Shown one piece after another: positions 7,568 through 14,100 of a stretch of DNA of 21,818 nt; within the stretch, counting starts at the first letter, position 1; each line of letters opens with the position of its first letter. The DNA is from Acetivibrio sp964466645 (GTDB lineage Bacteria; Bacillota; Clostridia; Acetivibrionales; Acetivibrionaceae): the NCBI GenBank assembly GCA_964466645.1, contig CAYXPB010000053.1, positions 1-21,818 of the forward strand, written 5' to 3'. A model generated the notes under the pieces. The model was not told the DNA's origin. It did no database searches and saw only the letters and a program-made list of their open reading frames with translations. The position numbers were made by a program, and so were the translations under genes.

Positions 7568-8685
7568 AAAGTACAATGGGATTAATATTGACCGGGGGAA
7601 AGAATAACAGACTGAAAGAACTAGCTGAAACGCGCTCAAGTACTGCTGTTCCGGTAGCCGGAAAGTACAGAATGATAGATTTTGCACTATCAAACATGGT
7701 CAATTCCGGGATTACTAATGTTGGAGTTCTTACTCAGTATAGTTTTCGTTCACTGATGGACCACTTAGGTTCCGGAAAAGAGTGGGATCTAGACAGAAGG
7801 AATGATGGGCTTTTCATATTTCCTCCATCTTTGACAGGCGAAAATTCTGGTTGGTATCAGGGTAGCGCCGATGCTATGTTTCACAATCTGACTTTCCTTA
7901 AGCGAAGTTTTGAGGAATATGTAGTTATTGCAATGGGAAATTGTATTTATAATATGCGCTTTGATGAGATGCTTGAGTACCATTTGGACAGTAATGCAGA
8001 TATAACAATTGCCTATAGGGACATGAGCGATTTGCCTTCTGAAGAGTTGGTACACTTAGGTTCAATGAATATGGACGAGAGTGGAAGAATTAATGACTTT
8101 CAGGAGAAGCACAACGAGCCCCAATTTAAAACATGTTCTATGGGTATATACTTAATGAGGCGAGAACTTTTAATTGCACTTCTTGAAGAATGTGCTGCCC
8201 ATGGGAAATATGATTTTGTTAAAGATATTCTTATTAAAAAACTAGATGCTTTAAATATATTTGGATATAGATTTAATGGATACTGGAGAAACATAAGCAC
8301 AATAAATACTTACTATAGACTAAACATGGAGATGTTGAATCCTGACATCCGCAAGGAGCTTTTTGAGAGTGATGGTAAGATATACACAAAGGTTAAGGAT
8401 GAAGCACCTGCTAAATACAATGATGAAGCTGAAGTTACCAACTCAATTGTGGCAGATGGATGCATAATTGAAGGAAAGGTGGAAGATTCGGTACTTTTTA
8501 GAGGTGTTACAATCAAAAAAGGTGCAAATGTTAAAAACTGCATTATTATGCAGGGAACAATTCTAGAAGAAGATGTTAATATTGAGAATACTATACTTGA
8601 TAAGGGTGTTGTTTTATCAAAGGGAATACATCTAAAAGGAACTTCAAAATTCCCAATAATTGTTGCAAAAAATATAACAGTATAG
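7564..8685 (+). CDS. glgD: Glucose-1-phosphate adenylyltransferase regulatory subunit
   Basis: A GlgC paralogue of 373 residues with the same two-domain layout but degraded catalytic motifs. The GGQGSRLG loop reads GGKNNRLK (11-18), and the catalytic SGDHIYKMD reads MGNCIYNMR (124-132), so Asp becomes Asn126. In Firmicutes GlgD is the poorly active or inactive partner that forms a heterotetramer with GlgC and raises its activity; that is family knowledge, while the missing residues are seen here. The C-terminal beta-helix repeats (SIVADGCIIEG..., SVLFRGVTI...) are intact. The ATGA overlap with glgC and the GGGGGGAG site inside glgC show one operon. A 15-bp inverted repeat follows the gene. 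Confidence 0.94.
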   Translation: MKSTMGLILTGGKNNRLKELAETRSSTAVPVAGKYRMIDFALSNMVNSGITNVGVLTQYSFRSLMDHLGSGKEWDLDRRNDGLFIFPPSLTGENSGWYQGSADAMFHNLTFLKRSFEEYVVIAMGNCIYNMRFDEMLEYHLDSNADITIAYRDMSDLPSEELVHLGSMNMDESGRINDFQEKHNEPQFKTCSMGIYLMRRELLIALLEECAAHGKYDFVKDILIKKLDALNIFGYRFNGYWRNISTINTYYRLNMEMLNPDIRKELFESDGKIYTKVKDEAPAKYNDEAEVTNSIVADGCIIEGKVEDSVLFRGVTIKKGANVKNCIIMQGTILEEDVNIENTILDKGVVLSKGIHLKGTSKFPIIVAKNITV

Positions 8686-8696
8686 TAAGCTGTAGG

Positions 8697-8766
8697 GGAT
8701 AATGAAAAAATAATTTTCTGTTCTAACATTGGAAAAAGACCATCAAATCAAATTTTTTCATTATCC
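8697..8766. repeat. 15-bp perfect inverted repeat after glgD
   Basis: GGATAATGAAAAAAT (8697-8711) is exactly complementary to ATTTTTTCATTATCC (8752-8766), with 40 bp between. It could be an RNA hairpin protecting or ending the glgCD transcript, or the ends of a small mobile repeat. The A/T runs lie inside the stem, so it is not a standard terminator. Confidence 0.75.
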
Positions 8767-8777
8767 GAAACAGTGAC

Positions 8778-8820
8778 TTACATTTTAATAATACCTAAAC
8801 AAGGTGATTCCAAAATGTAA
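8778..8820 (-). repeat. Repeat end fragment (copy G) within a 9-bp inverted repeat
   Basis: AAGGTGATTCCAAAAT at 8801-8816 matches the reversed right end of the dispersed repeat, after which similarity stops. It sits inside a second perfect inverted repeat, TTACATTTT (8778-8786) with AAAATGTAA (8812-8820). The fragment also reads as a ribosome binding site followed by ATG-TAA. Confidence 0.5.
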
Positions 8821-8854
8821 ATGCTGTAATATACAAATGGTAAGAAGGGTAATT

Positions 8855-9745
8855 ATGATGGAACAGGCTATTTTAGTTTATAATCCTTTATCAGGGGATA
8901 GGAGTATTCCTCAGAAAGTTGATCATATATTGGGTAGATTCCAAGAAGAAGGTGTATTGCTTCAACCATATAGAATTGGTGAAGCTGAAACTGATCAACT
9001 TAAAAACTTGTTGGAGAATAATAGTTATAAGTATGTTATTGCATCTGGTGGAGACGGCACATTGAATTATGTAAGTAATCTTATGCTTAAGCTAAAGTTA
9101 TCTGTTCCCTTAGGAATAATTCCATCGGGAACATGCAACGATTTTGCTGCAATACTCAATATTCCTTTAGACATAGATGAAAACATTGATACAATCCTTA
9201 ACGGTAAGACTGTTAAAGTTGATGTTGGCTTGATTAATGATGAAAATTATTTCTTAAGCTCATGTGCCGGCGGTGTATTTGTGGATGTTTCCTTTAATAC
9301 CAACAATGACCTTAAGAGGAATTTTGGACCCTTTGCTTATTATTTAAAAGCTCTTAGCGAAGTTGCAAATATGAAATCCGTATTGTTGACTTTAAAGACA
9401 GAAGAGAAGGTTATTGAAGAAGAGGCACTTATGTTTGTAATAATAAACGGAAAACACGTTGCGGGCTTCAATAACATTCTAAAGGACGCGGATTATTCCG
9501 ACGGACTTATGGACATTGCCCTTATAAAGAATTGCAAACATATTGATTTGGCAAGTATATTCTTCAAGGTATTGAGCAATGAATCAATTAATAGTAAGCA
9601 TGTAATAACTTTAAAAGCAAAGTCTTGTAAAATAAAGGCGGACAAGGATATGATTCTAAGCGTTGATGGTGAAAAGGGACCTAACTTGCCGGTTAATATA
9701 AAATTTATAAAAAAAGCCTTAAACGTTTTCTGCCACCAGTGTTAG
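8855..9745 (+). CDS. Diacylglycerol/lipid kinase (DagK/YegS/BmrU family)
   Basis: This 296-residue soluble lipid kinase has an N-terminal diacylglycerol-kinase catalytic domain: VYNPLSGD near the start, the nucleotide-binding SGGDGTLN at about 64-71, then IIPSGTCNDFA. A C-terminal beta-sandwich (YADYSDGLMDIALI-like region and SVDGEK) completes the fold. Relatives phosphorylate diacylglycerol to phosphatidic acid in membrane lipid recycling; the exact lipid is not readable. ATG at 8855 (or 8858) is preferred because AGAAGGG lies 5-8 nt upstream. An in-frame GTG at 8804 would add a Cys-rich stretch read from repeat DNA and is unlikely. No clear terminator follows before the tRNA promoter. Confidence 0.88.
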   Translation: MMEQAILVYNPLSGDRSIPQKVDHILGRFQEEGVLLQPYRIGEAETDQLKNLLENNSYKYVIASGGDGTLNYVSNLMLKLKLSVPLGIIPSGTCNDFAAILNIPLDIDENIDTILNGKTVKVDVGLINDENYFLSSCAGGVFVDVSFNTNNDLKRNFGPFAYYLKALSEVANMKSVLLTLKTEEKVIEEEALMFVIINGKHVAGFNNILKDADYSDGLMDIALIKNCKHIDLASIFFKVLSNESINSKHVITLKAKSCKIKADKDMILSVDGEKGPNLPVNIKFIKKALNVFCHQC

Positions 9746-9857
9746 AGCTTTGGACCTTGGAATAACTTGATAGTATAGGAATTTGCATTTTGAAAGTTCG
9801 CCCGAAGGTTGATAAGTCCGTGTACGATTAGAATATGCACCTTAAGTAAAAAATTCA

Positions 9858-9886
9858 TTGACAATTTGGATATAAATTATTATAAT
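9858..9886 (+). promoter_or_regulatory. Consensus promoter of tRNA-Val
   Basis: TTGACA (9858-9863), a 17-nt spacer and TATAAT (9881-9886) form an exact sigma-A consensus, 20 nt before the tRNA. Confidence 0.9.
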
Positions 9887-9906
9887 CTAGATTGCGAATG
9901 TAATAT

Positions 9907-9982
9907 GGGCGATTAACTCAGCTGGTAGAGTGTCACCTTGACGTGGTGAAAGTCAGGGGTTCGAGTCCCTTATCGCCCACCA
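9907..9982 (+). tRNA. tRNA-Val (anticodon GAC)
   Basis: The 76-nt cloverleaf has acceptor arm GGGCGAT paired with ATCGCCC, a D arm CTC/GAG, and an anticodon stem TCACC/GGTGA around loop TTGACGT, giving anticodon GAC for valine. The T arm is AGGGG-TTCGAGT-CCCTT and the ACCA end is encoded. It is a single tRNA gene with its own promoter and terminator. Confidence 0.95.
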
Positions 9983-10011
9983 AATCCTGCCACTTTTGAA
10001 CAAAGCGAATT

Positions 10012-10055
10012 AACCCCTACAAATAACACTATTTTGTTATTTGTAGGGGTTTTTT
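10012..10055 (+). terminator. Strong rho-independent terminator of tRNA-Val
   Basis: A 16-bp perfect stem, AACCCCTACAAATAAC (10012-10027) with GTTATTTGTAGGGGTT (10036-10051), has an 8-nt loop and is followed by T residues. Confidence 0.92.
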
Positions 10056-10194
10056 AACTTCTTTGAAAAGGGAGGTCCAATAGACAAGATCCTAACATAT
10101 GAAAAACGCAAATTGACCGAGCATTTTTTATTAACCACCCTAATATACTTAATAGAATACAATTTATATACAAGCGGGAAGTGACTTAAAGTAT

Positions 10195-11193
10195 ATGGGG
10201 TCTAATATTTTGAAAATGCTTTTAAGTTTGGTGTTAATACTAATTAGCTGTGAATTTTTTACTAACGCTATTGAGTGGCTAGGGAAAAAGTTAAGAGTAG
10301 GGGAGGGAGTGGTTGGAAGTTTGTTTTCAGCAGTAGGTACATGCCTTCCCGAAACTATGGTGCCTGTTATAGCCATATTGTTTTTTGGAGAAAGAAACTT
10401 AATAGACATAGGTATTGGAGCTATAATAGGAGCACCGTTTATGCTTAGCACATTAGCCTTCTTTGTGACAGGCGCAAGTGTTATGATGTTTTGGTCAAAA
10501 AGAAAAAAAGGAATGATTATGAACGTAAACTGTGATATTCTATGCCGTGATATAAGCTTTTTTATAGCAGCATATAGTCTAGGTATTTCTGCATCTTTCA
10601 TAGGAAGAAGTATATTTAGAAATATGATCGCTCTATTTCTAATTGCAATATATATTTATTATATATATCTTACGGTCAAGCAGGACAAAGTCCACCAAGC
10701 TCCTTTAGATAATCTTTACTTTTCAAAAATATTTCATGTCAAGACAAGGTTTCGTGTTGTTATGTTTCAGGTCTTTATAGCTCTTTTAGGAATCATACTT
10801 GGAGCTCATATGTTTGTAGTAAAAATAGAAGCAACTTCTGTATTAGTAGGTATACCCGCTATTGTTTTATCCCTTGTAATAACTCCTATAGCTACCGAAC
10901 TTCCGGAAAAATTCAACAGCATAATATGGATAAGCAAAAACAGGGATGCTTTAGCGATGGGCAATATAACAGGTGCTATGGTATTTCAAAGCTGTATACC
11001 CGTTTCAATAGGGATTTTGGCTACTGATTGGGTATTGAATTTTAATGCGGTTATTAGTGCCCTTATAGCAGTTGTTTCAGCATCTATAGTGTATTTTTGG
11101 GCTGAAAACAAAAAAAGTTTGAACCCTATACCTTTAGTTTTAGGAGGAGCTTTTTATATTATATTTATTATATCTCTACTAATGAATTTTTAG
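10195..11193 (+). CDS. CaCA-family sodium/calcium-type exchanger membrane protein
   Basis: A 332-residue integral membrane protein with about ten hydrophobic segments in two halves. The two alpha repeats of the Ca2+/cation antiporter superfamily are visible. The first, GSLFSAVGTCLPETMVPVIA (about 42-61), carries the typical G-T-x-L-P-E core. The second, LVITPIATELPEKFNSIIW, carries T-E-L-P-E followed by GNITGAMVFQSCIP. The acidic residues in each repeat are the expected cation-binding Glu. Family members exchange Na+ or H+ for Ca2+; the ion used here is not determined. The ATG at 10195 has only a distant GGGAAGTG upstream, so a TTG at 10210 is an alternative start. It is convergent with DUF4363. 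Confidence 0.82.
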   Translation: MGSNILKMLLSLVLILISCEFFTNAIEWLGKKLRVGEGVVGSLFSAVGTCLPETMVPVIAILFFGERNLIDIGIGAIIGAPFMLSTLAFFVTGASVMMFWSKRKKGMIMNVNCDILCRDISFFIAAYSLGISASFIGRSIFRNMIALFLIAIYIYYIYLTVKQDKVHQAPLDNLYFSKIFHVKTRFRVVMFQVFIALLGIILGAHMFVVKIEATSVLVGIPAIVLSLVITPIATELPEKFNSIIWISKNRDALAMGNITGAMVFQSCIPVSIGILATDWVLNFNAVISALIAVVSASIVYFWAENKKSLNPIPLVLGGAFYIIFIISLLMNF

Positions 11194-11222
11194 GAAACAC
11201 CTTAAGCTGATTCCTAAAAAAT
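11187..11222. terminator. Palindromic bidirectional terminator built from fused repeat ends (copy K)
   Basis: TTTTTAGGAAACACCTTA runs directly into AGCTGATTCCTAAAAAA, making an imperfect palindrome centred on CTTAAG. Each half matches the outer end of the dispersed repeat (TTTTTTGGAATCACCT), so the site looks like two element ends joined back to back. It overlaps the stop of the exchanger and lies at the 3' end of the convergent DUF4363 gene. Confidence 0.65.
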
Positions 11223-11603
11223 GTTTTCTATATTTAGGGATTCCTTTTCCGGTATATGGGTTATATAATTTTTTAAGGTTGACAGCTCTGCCAGTGCTAA
11301 AGATGCTTCTTTTGCTTTTATATATTCCGCTACTTTTGTAAGTGCGTCTTCTATGTTGTCAATTTCGGCATGGTCGATCAACAGTGCCCATTTGCTTTCT
11401 ACTGTTGGCCACTCGCTTAAAATGGAAGCAAGAACGGATTGGGCCTTTTCCCAATCTTCTTCCTTCATGTTGGCTTCAACAGTTACTATTTTTTCTTCAA
11501 GACTATGAGCATCGCTTAATAAAATACGATTTGTAAAAAATGCAGCGCCTAAAATCAGCGCAACTATAGCGGTTATTAATATGAGGACTTTTGCAGTATG
11601 CAA
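11214..11603 (-). CDS. DUF4363 family membrane-anchored protein
   Basis: A 129-residue protein with one N-terminal hydrophobic helix (about 5-25) followed by an acidic, helical, soluble region rich in Glu and Leu, containing a KEEDWEKAQ segment and WPTVESKWALLIDHAEID. This form and its location directly downstream of a DUF421 gene match the clostridial DUF4363 family, whose function is unknown. The start is TTG at 11603, one base after the DUF421 stop, with AGGGGG about 10 nt upstream inside the DUF421 gene. Translation is therefore probably coupled, and the two proteins likely act together at the membrane. Confidence 0.78.
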   Translation of the reverse strand: MHTAKVLILITAIVALILGAAFFTNRILLSDAHSLEEKIVTVEANMKEEDWEKAQSVLASILSEWPTVESKWALLIDHAEIDNIEDALTKVAEYIKAKEASLALAELSTLKNYITHIPEKESLNIENIF

Positions 11604-11604
11604 G

Positions 11605-12294
11605 TTAGTTTTGCCCCCTCTCTAAAGATTTAGTTTGCCAATATAGATTTCCTTGACTATCTAAAGAGGCAAAAAGGATATTTTCGGGTTTATCAACACC
11701 AAATTTCTTTAATTCATCTAAAAGCCAAGCTACGCTTAAATTGGCTTTTTGTAAATTATTGTAGTTTATGCTGCCATCCACAATAAGGTCTAGAGATAAA
11801 CCTTCATAGTTTGTAGGTATATTCAGGTCTTCCGCAGTTATAGCTCTTTTTTGGGATTTTGGAATTACACTAAGTTGGCCATTGGTTTCAAGTATTGCAA
11901 ACTCAACATCAGAAATATTTGGGGTGTTGTTGATTCTTAATTGCTCTAAAAGGTCGCTTATAGTAAACATCTCTTTTTTGAGTTGATCTTCTTGTATTTT
12001 ACCATTTGCTATTAATATACTTGGCTTTCCGCATATAACTCCCCTAGCTTTTATGCTTTTTAAGGAAATAAAGGATAAGGTCATTTGTGCAATTAATAAA
12101 GTGAGTATTGGGATTATTCCACTAATCAGTGGAATGCCTGTATTTTGCATTGGTACTGCTGCTAGTTCCGATATAAGGATAGCAACAGCAAGTTCAAAGG
12201 GTTGGAGTTCACCGATTTGTCTTTTGCCCATTACCCTCATAGTAATTACAACAAGTGAAAATAAAATCAAGGTTCTTGTAAAAACTACAAGCAC
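11605..12294 (-). CDS. DUF421 (YetF-like) membrane protein
   Basis: A 229-residue protein with three N-terminal hydrophobic helices (about 3-85) containing the conserved RVMGKRQIGELQPFELAVAILISELA block, then a cytoplasmic alpha/beta domain with ISDLLEQLR, DVEFAILETNGQLSVIPK and the duplicated SVAWLLDELKKFGV...FASLDSQGNLY units. These features define the DUF421/YetF family, widespread in spore-formers. YetF-type proteins have been linked to spore or membrane physiology, but the molecular activity is not established. The start is GTG at 12294, about 9 nt after AAAGGATG. It is the first gene of a two-gene unit with DUF4363 and is divergent from trkA. Confidence 0.85.
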   Translation of the reverse strand: MLVVFTRTLILFSLVVITMRVMGKRQIGELQPFELAVAILISELAAVPMQNTGIPLISGIIPILTLLIAQMTLSFISLKSIKARGVICGKPSILIANGKIQEDQLKKEMFTISDLLEQLRINNTPNISDVEFAILETNGQLSVIPKSQKRAITAEDLNIPTNYEGLSLDLIVDGSINYNNLQKANLSVAWLLDELKKFGVDKPENILFASLDSQGNLYWQTKSLERGQN

Positions 12295-12673
12295 AGAATC
12301 ATCCTTTCAATATTTTAGATCGAAACAAAACTCACTACATTAGTATTCTTTCAATTTGGACTTTTATTATACATAAGAGCCTTTCAAAAAACCCAGCATG
12401 AAAGCTTTTAGATAAAAAATGTGTGAAAGGTTGTGTAATATTTAGATTTGGCGAGGAATTGTAAAATAAACTATTGTAAGATAGAAATATTTACTTAATA
12501 GATTGCATGTTAAAGAATTCAATGCTATACAAATATAAGTGATATAATATAAAATAGATTTCATTAGGCTATTGAGCAGTTGTTTTTTGCAGTACCTTAG
12601 ATGTTTACTGAGTATTCATAGATAAATTTATTAATAATAGAGTCATTAATAGTTATAGTACAGGAGGAAGGAT
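12295..12673. other. Divergent intergenic region between DUF421 and trkA
   Basis: No gene is seen. An extended -10 element (TGATATAAT, 12540-12548) faces trkA. On the other strand TATAAT at 12371-12366 could serve DUF421. A 51-bp segment bounded by CCTTTCA (12380-12386) and TGAAAGG (12424-12430) contains CATGAAAGCTT, which recurs in the insertion within repeat copy F. No c-di-AMP (ydaO) riboswitch core could be recognised. Confidence 0.45.
12540..12548 (+). promoter_or_regulatory. Extended -10 promoter of the trkA pair
   Basis: TGATATAAT provides the TGn extension plus a perfect TATAAT. No good -35 is seen. The leader to the first trkA gene would be about 120 nt. Confidence 0.5.
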
Positions 12674-13285
12674 ATGCAAATTATTGTAATCGGGTGTGGA
12701 AAAGTTGGAGCAAGGTTCGCTCAAGTATTGTCGGAAGAAGGCAATGATGTAGTTATTGTGGATAATGACAGCAACTCTTTTAAAGCTCTTGACCCGGAAT
12801 TTGACGGCATAACTATAACAGGGGTGCCAATTGATCAGGATGTGTTGAAGAAAGCAGGAATAGAGACTGCAGATGTATTAGCTGCTGTTACTCCTGATGA
12901 TAATGTCAATATTATGGTTTGCCAAGTTGCTAAAGAGATTTTTAAGATTCCAAAAGTTGTAGCAAGAATATATGATCCTGCTCGTGAACAGGTATTCCAT
13001 CAATTTGGTCTTACTACCATATGTCCTACGCAAATGACTGTTGAGGTTATAAAGTCCATGGTTGTCAATGAGCCTAAGACCTCATTGCATACGATAGGTA
13101 ATACGGCTTTGACCTATAACTATGTTAAGGCGCAGAATCTATACTACGGTAAAAAGTTGAGTTCGGTGAAACTTAAGGACAACTCCTTTGTTTTTGGAAT
13201 TATTCAAAACGGATGTTTTTATTTTTCGAATGAAGATGTCACGGTAAACCAAGGGGATACTATTGTTATAGCACAAAAAAGTTGA
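12674..13285 (+). CDS. TrkA/KtrA-type potassium uptake regulatory subunit (first copy)
   Basis: A 203-residue cytoplasmic RCK protein. The Rossmann TrkA-N domain (about 1-120) has GCGKVG at 7-12 and D30 ending the second strand, the usual NAD(H) ribose contact. A TrkA-C domain (about 135-203) follows with VKLKDNSFVFGII and VNQGDTIVIA. Such subunits gate TrkH/KtrB potassium channels in response to nucleotides; some TrkA-C domains bind c-di-AMP in Firmicutes. The start has AGGAGGAAGGAT upstream. A second, different trkA follows after 55 nt and the membrane subunit is convergent downstream, giving a complete uptake system. Confidence 0.9.
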   Translation: MQIIVIGCGKVGARFAQVLSEEGNDVVIVDNDSNSFKALDPEFDGITITGVPIDQDVLKKAGIETADVLAAVTPDDNVNIMVCQVAKEIFKIPKVVARIYDPAREQVFHQFGLTTICPTQMTVEVIKSMVVNEPKTSLHTIGNTALTYNYVKAQNLYYGKKLSSVKLKDNSFVFGIIQNGCFYFSNEDVTVNQGDTIVIAQKS

Positions 13286-13296
13286 TAAACTTTTTT
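13275..13296 (+). terminator. Weak hairpin between the two trkA genes
   Basis: AAAAAAGTT (13275-13283) pairs with AACTTTTTT (13288-13296) around GATA and includes the stop codon. It may attenuate rather than end transcription into the second trkA. Confidence 0.4.
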
Positions 13297-13340
13297 ATAT
13301 TAGCATATTTCTAAAAAAATATACTTTCGGAGGTTTATAA

Positions 13341-14012
13341 ATGTATATTATTGTTGCCGGAGGCGGAAAGATAGGCTACTATCTGATAAAAACGCTTCTA
13401 TCTTATAAACATAAGGTGTCAGTTATTGAGCCACAGGTTGAATTGTGTGAAAAGCTTGCAAATGAGCTTCATATTCCTACATTTAACGGGGATGCAACCG
13501 ATTTGGACATATTAAGTCAGGTAGAGGTTGCTAAAGCAGATACGTTTATTGCGGTTACAGGTAAGGATGAAGATAATCTTATTGCATGTCAGCTTGCGAA
13601 GAGAAACTTTGGAGTTAGGCGAACTATAGCTAGGGTTAACAATCCTAAAAATATAGATGTTTTTCAAAAACTTGGTGTTGACTTGGCGGTGAGCAGCACT
13701 TCCGTAATTGCAGAGTTAATTGAGCAGGAAGTGGATTACACGGGTATGAAGACTTTGATGAAGCTAAAAAGCGGTAAAATGGTCTTAAGTGAGGTGGTCA
13801 TAACTGGTAAGTCTCCCGTTATAAATAAGAGTTTGAAAGATATCAGTATACCTAAGGATTGCATACTTATTTCAGTTATAAGAGGTGAAGAAGTAATTAT
13901 TCCTAATGGTTTTACCGTATTAAAAGAAAGTGATTATGTTATTGCTGTTTCGTCGAGACAAGATCAAGAAGAATTAAAGGAGTACTTCCTCGGAAAGAGT
14001 GGAATTTTTTGA
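13341..14012 (+). CDS. TrkA/KtrA-type potassium uptake regulatory subunit (second copy)
   Basis: A 223-residue RCK protein with TrkA-N (GGGKIG at 7-12, E30 in place of the first copy's D30) and TrkA-C (about 140-215, SLKDISIPKDCILISVIRGEEVIIP). It is clearly paralogous to the gene upstream but quite different in sequence, so the pair is an old duplication or a two-subunit regulator rather than a recent copy. The Glu at residue 30 may shift nucleotide preference, but that is inference. The ribosome binding site CGGAGG is 6-7 nt before ATG. It is convergent with trkH, with a shared hairpin at 14050-14093. Confidence 0.9.
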   Translation: MYIIVAGGGKIGYYLIKTLLSYKHKVSVIEPQVELCEKLANELHIPTFNGDATDLDILSQVEVAKADTFIAVTGKDEDNLIACQLAKRNFGVRRTIARVNNPKNIDVFQKLGVDLAVSSTSVIAELIEQEVDYTGMKTLMKLKSGKMVLSEVVITGKSPVINKSLKDISIPKDCILISVIRGEEVIIPNGFTVLKESDYVIAVSSRQDQEELKEYFLGKSGIF

Positions 14013-14049
14013 AATGGCACTTGCAAAGTTCTTTTAGAAACACCAAATA

Positions 14050-14093
14050 GAAAACTCCGGTGACATCTCACAATGTAGAAGTTCGGAGTTTTC
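14050..14093. terminator. Bidirectional terminator between trkA and trkH
   Basis: GAAAACTCCG (14050-14059) pairs with CGGAGTTTTC (14084-14093) across a 24-nt loop. It lies between two convergent genes and has T-rich ends in both directions. Confidence 0.65.
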
Positions 14094-14100
14094 TGCATTC

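Noticed and set aside
8313..8729. 138-codon - strand open frame opposite glgD
   Set aside because: It is opposite the GlgD beta-helix, with no translation signals or recognisable motif.
10056..10194. AAGGGAGG site at about 10068 suggesting a small gene
   Set aside because: No suitable start codon and open frame follow within the expected spacing.
10164..10601. 145-codon - strand open frame opposite the exchanger gene
   Set aside because: It mirrors the membrane-segment codons of the exchanger and has no independent support.
12295..12673. Possible c-di-AMP (ydaO) riboswitch upstream of trkA
   Set aside because: The position is right for K+ genes, but no conserved riboswitch core could be recognised in the sequence.
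14023..14046. CTTTTAGAAACACCAAAT as another repeat copy
   Set aside because: It matches only a short internal block of the family and lacks the neighbouring blocks; it could be chance in AT-rich DNA.
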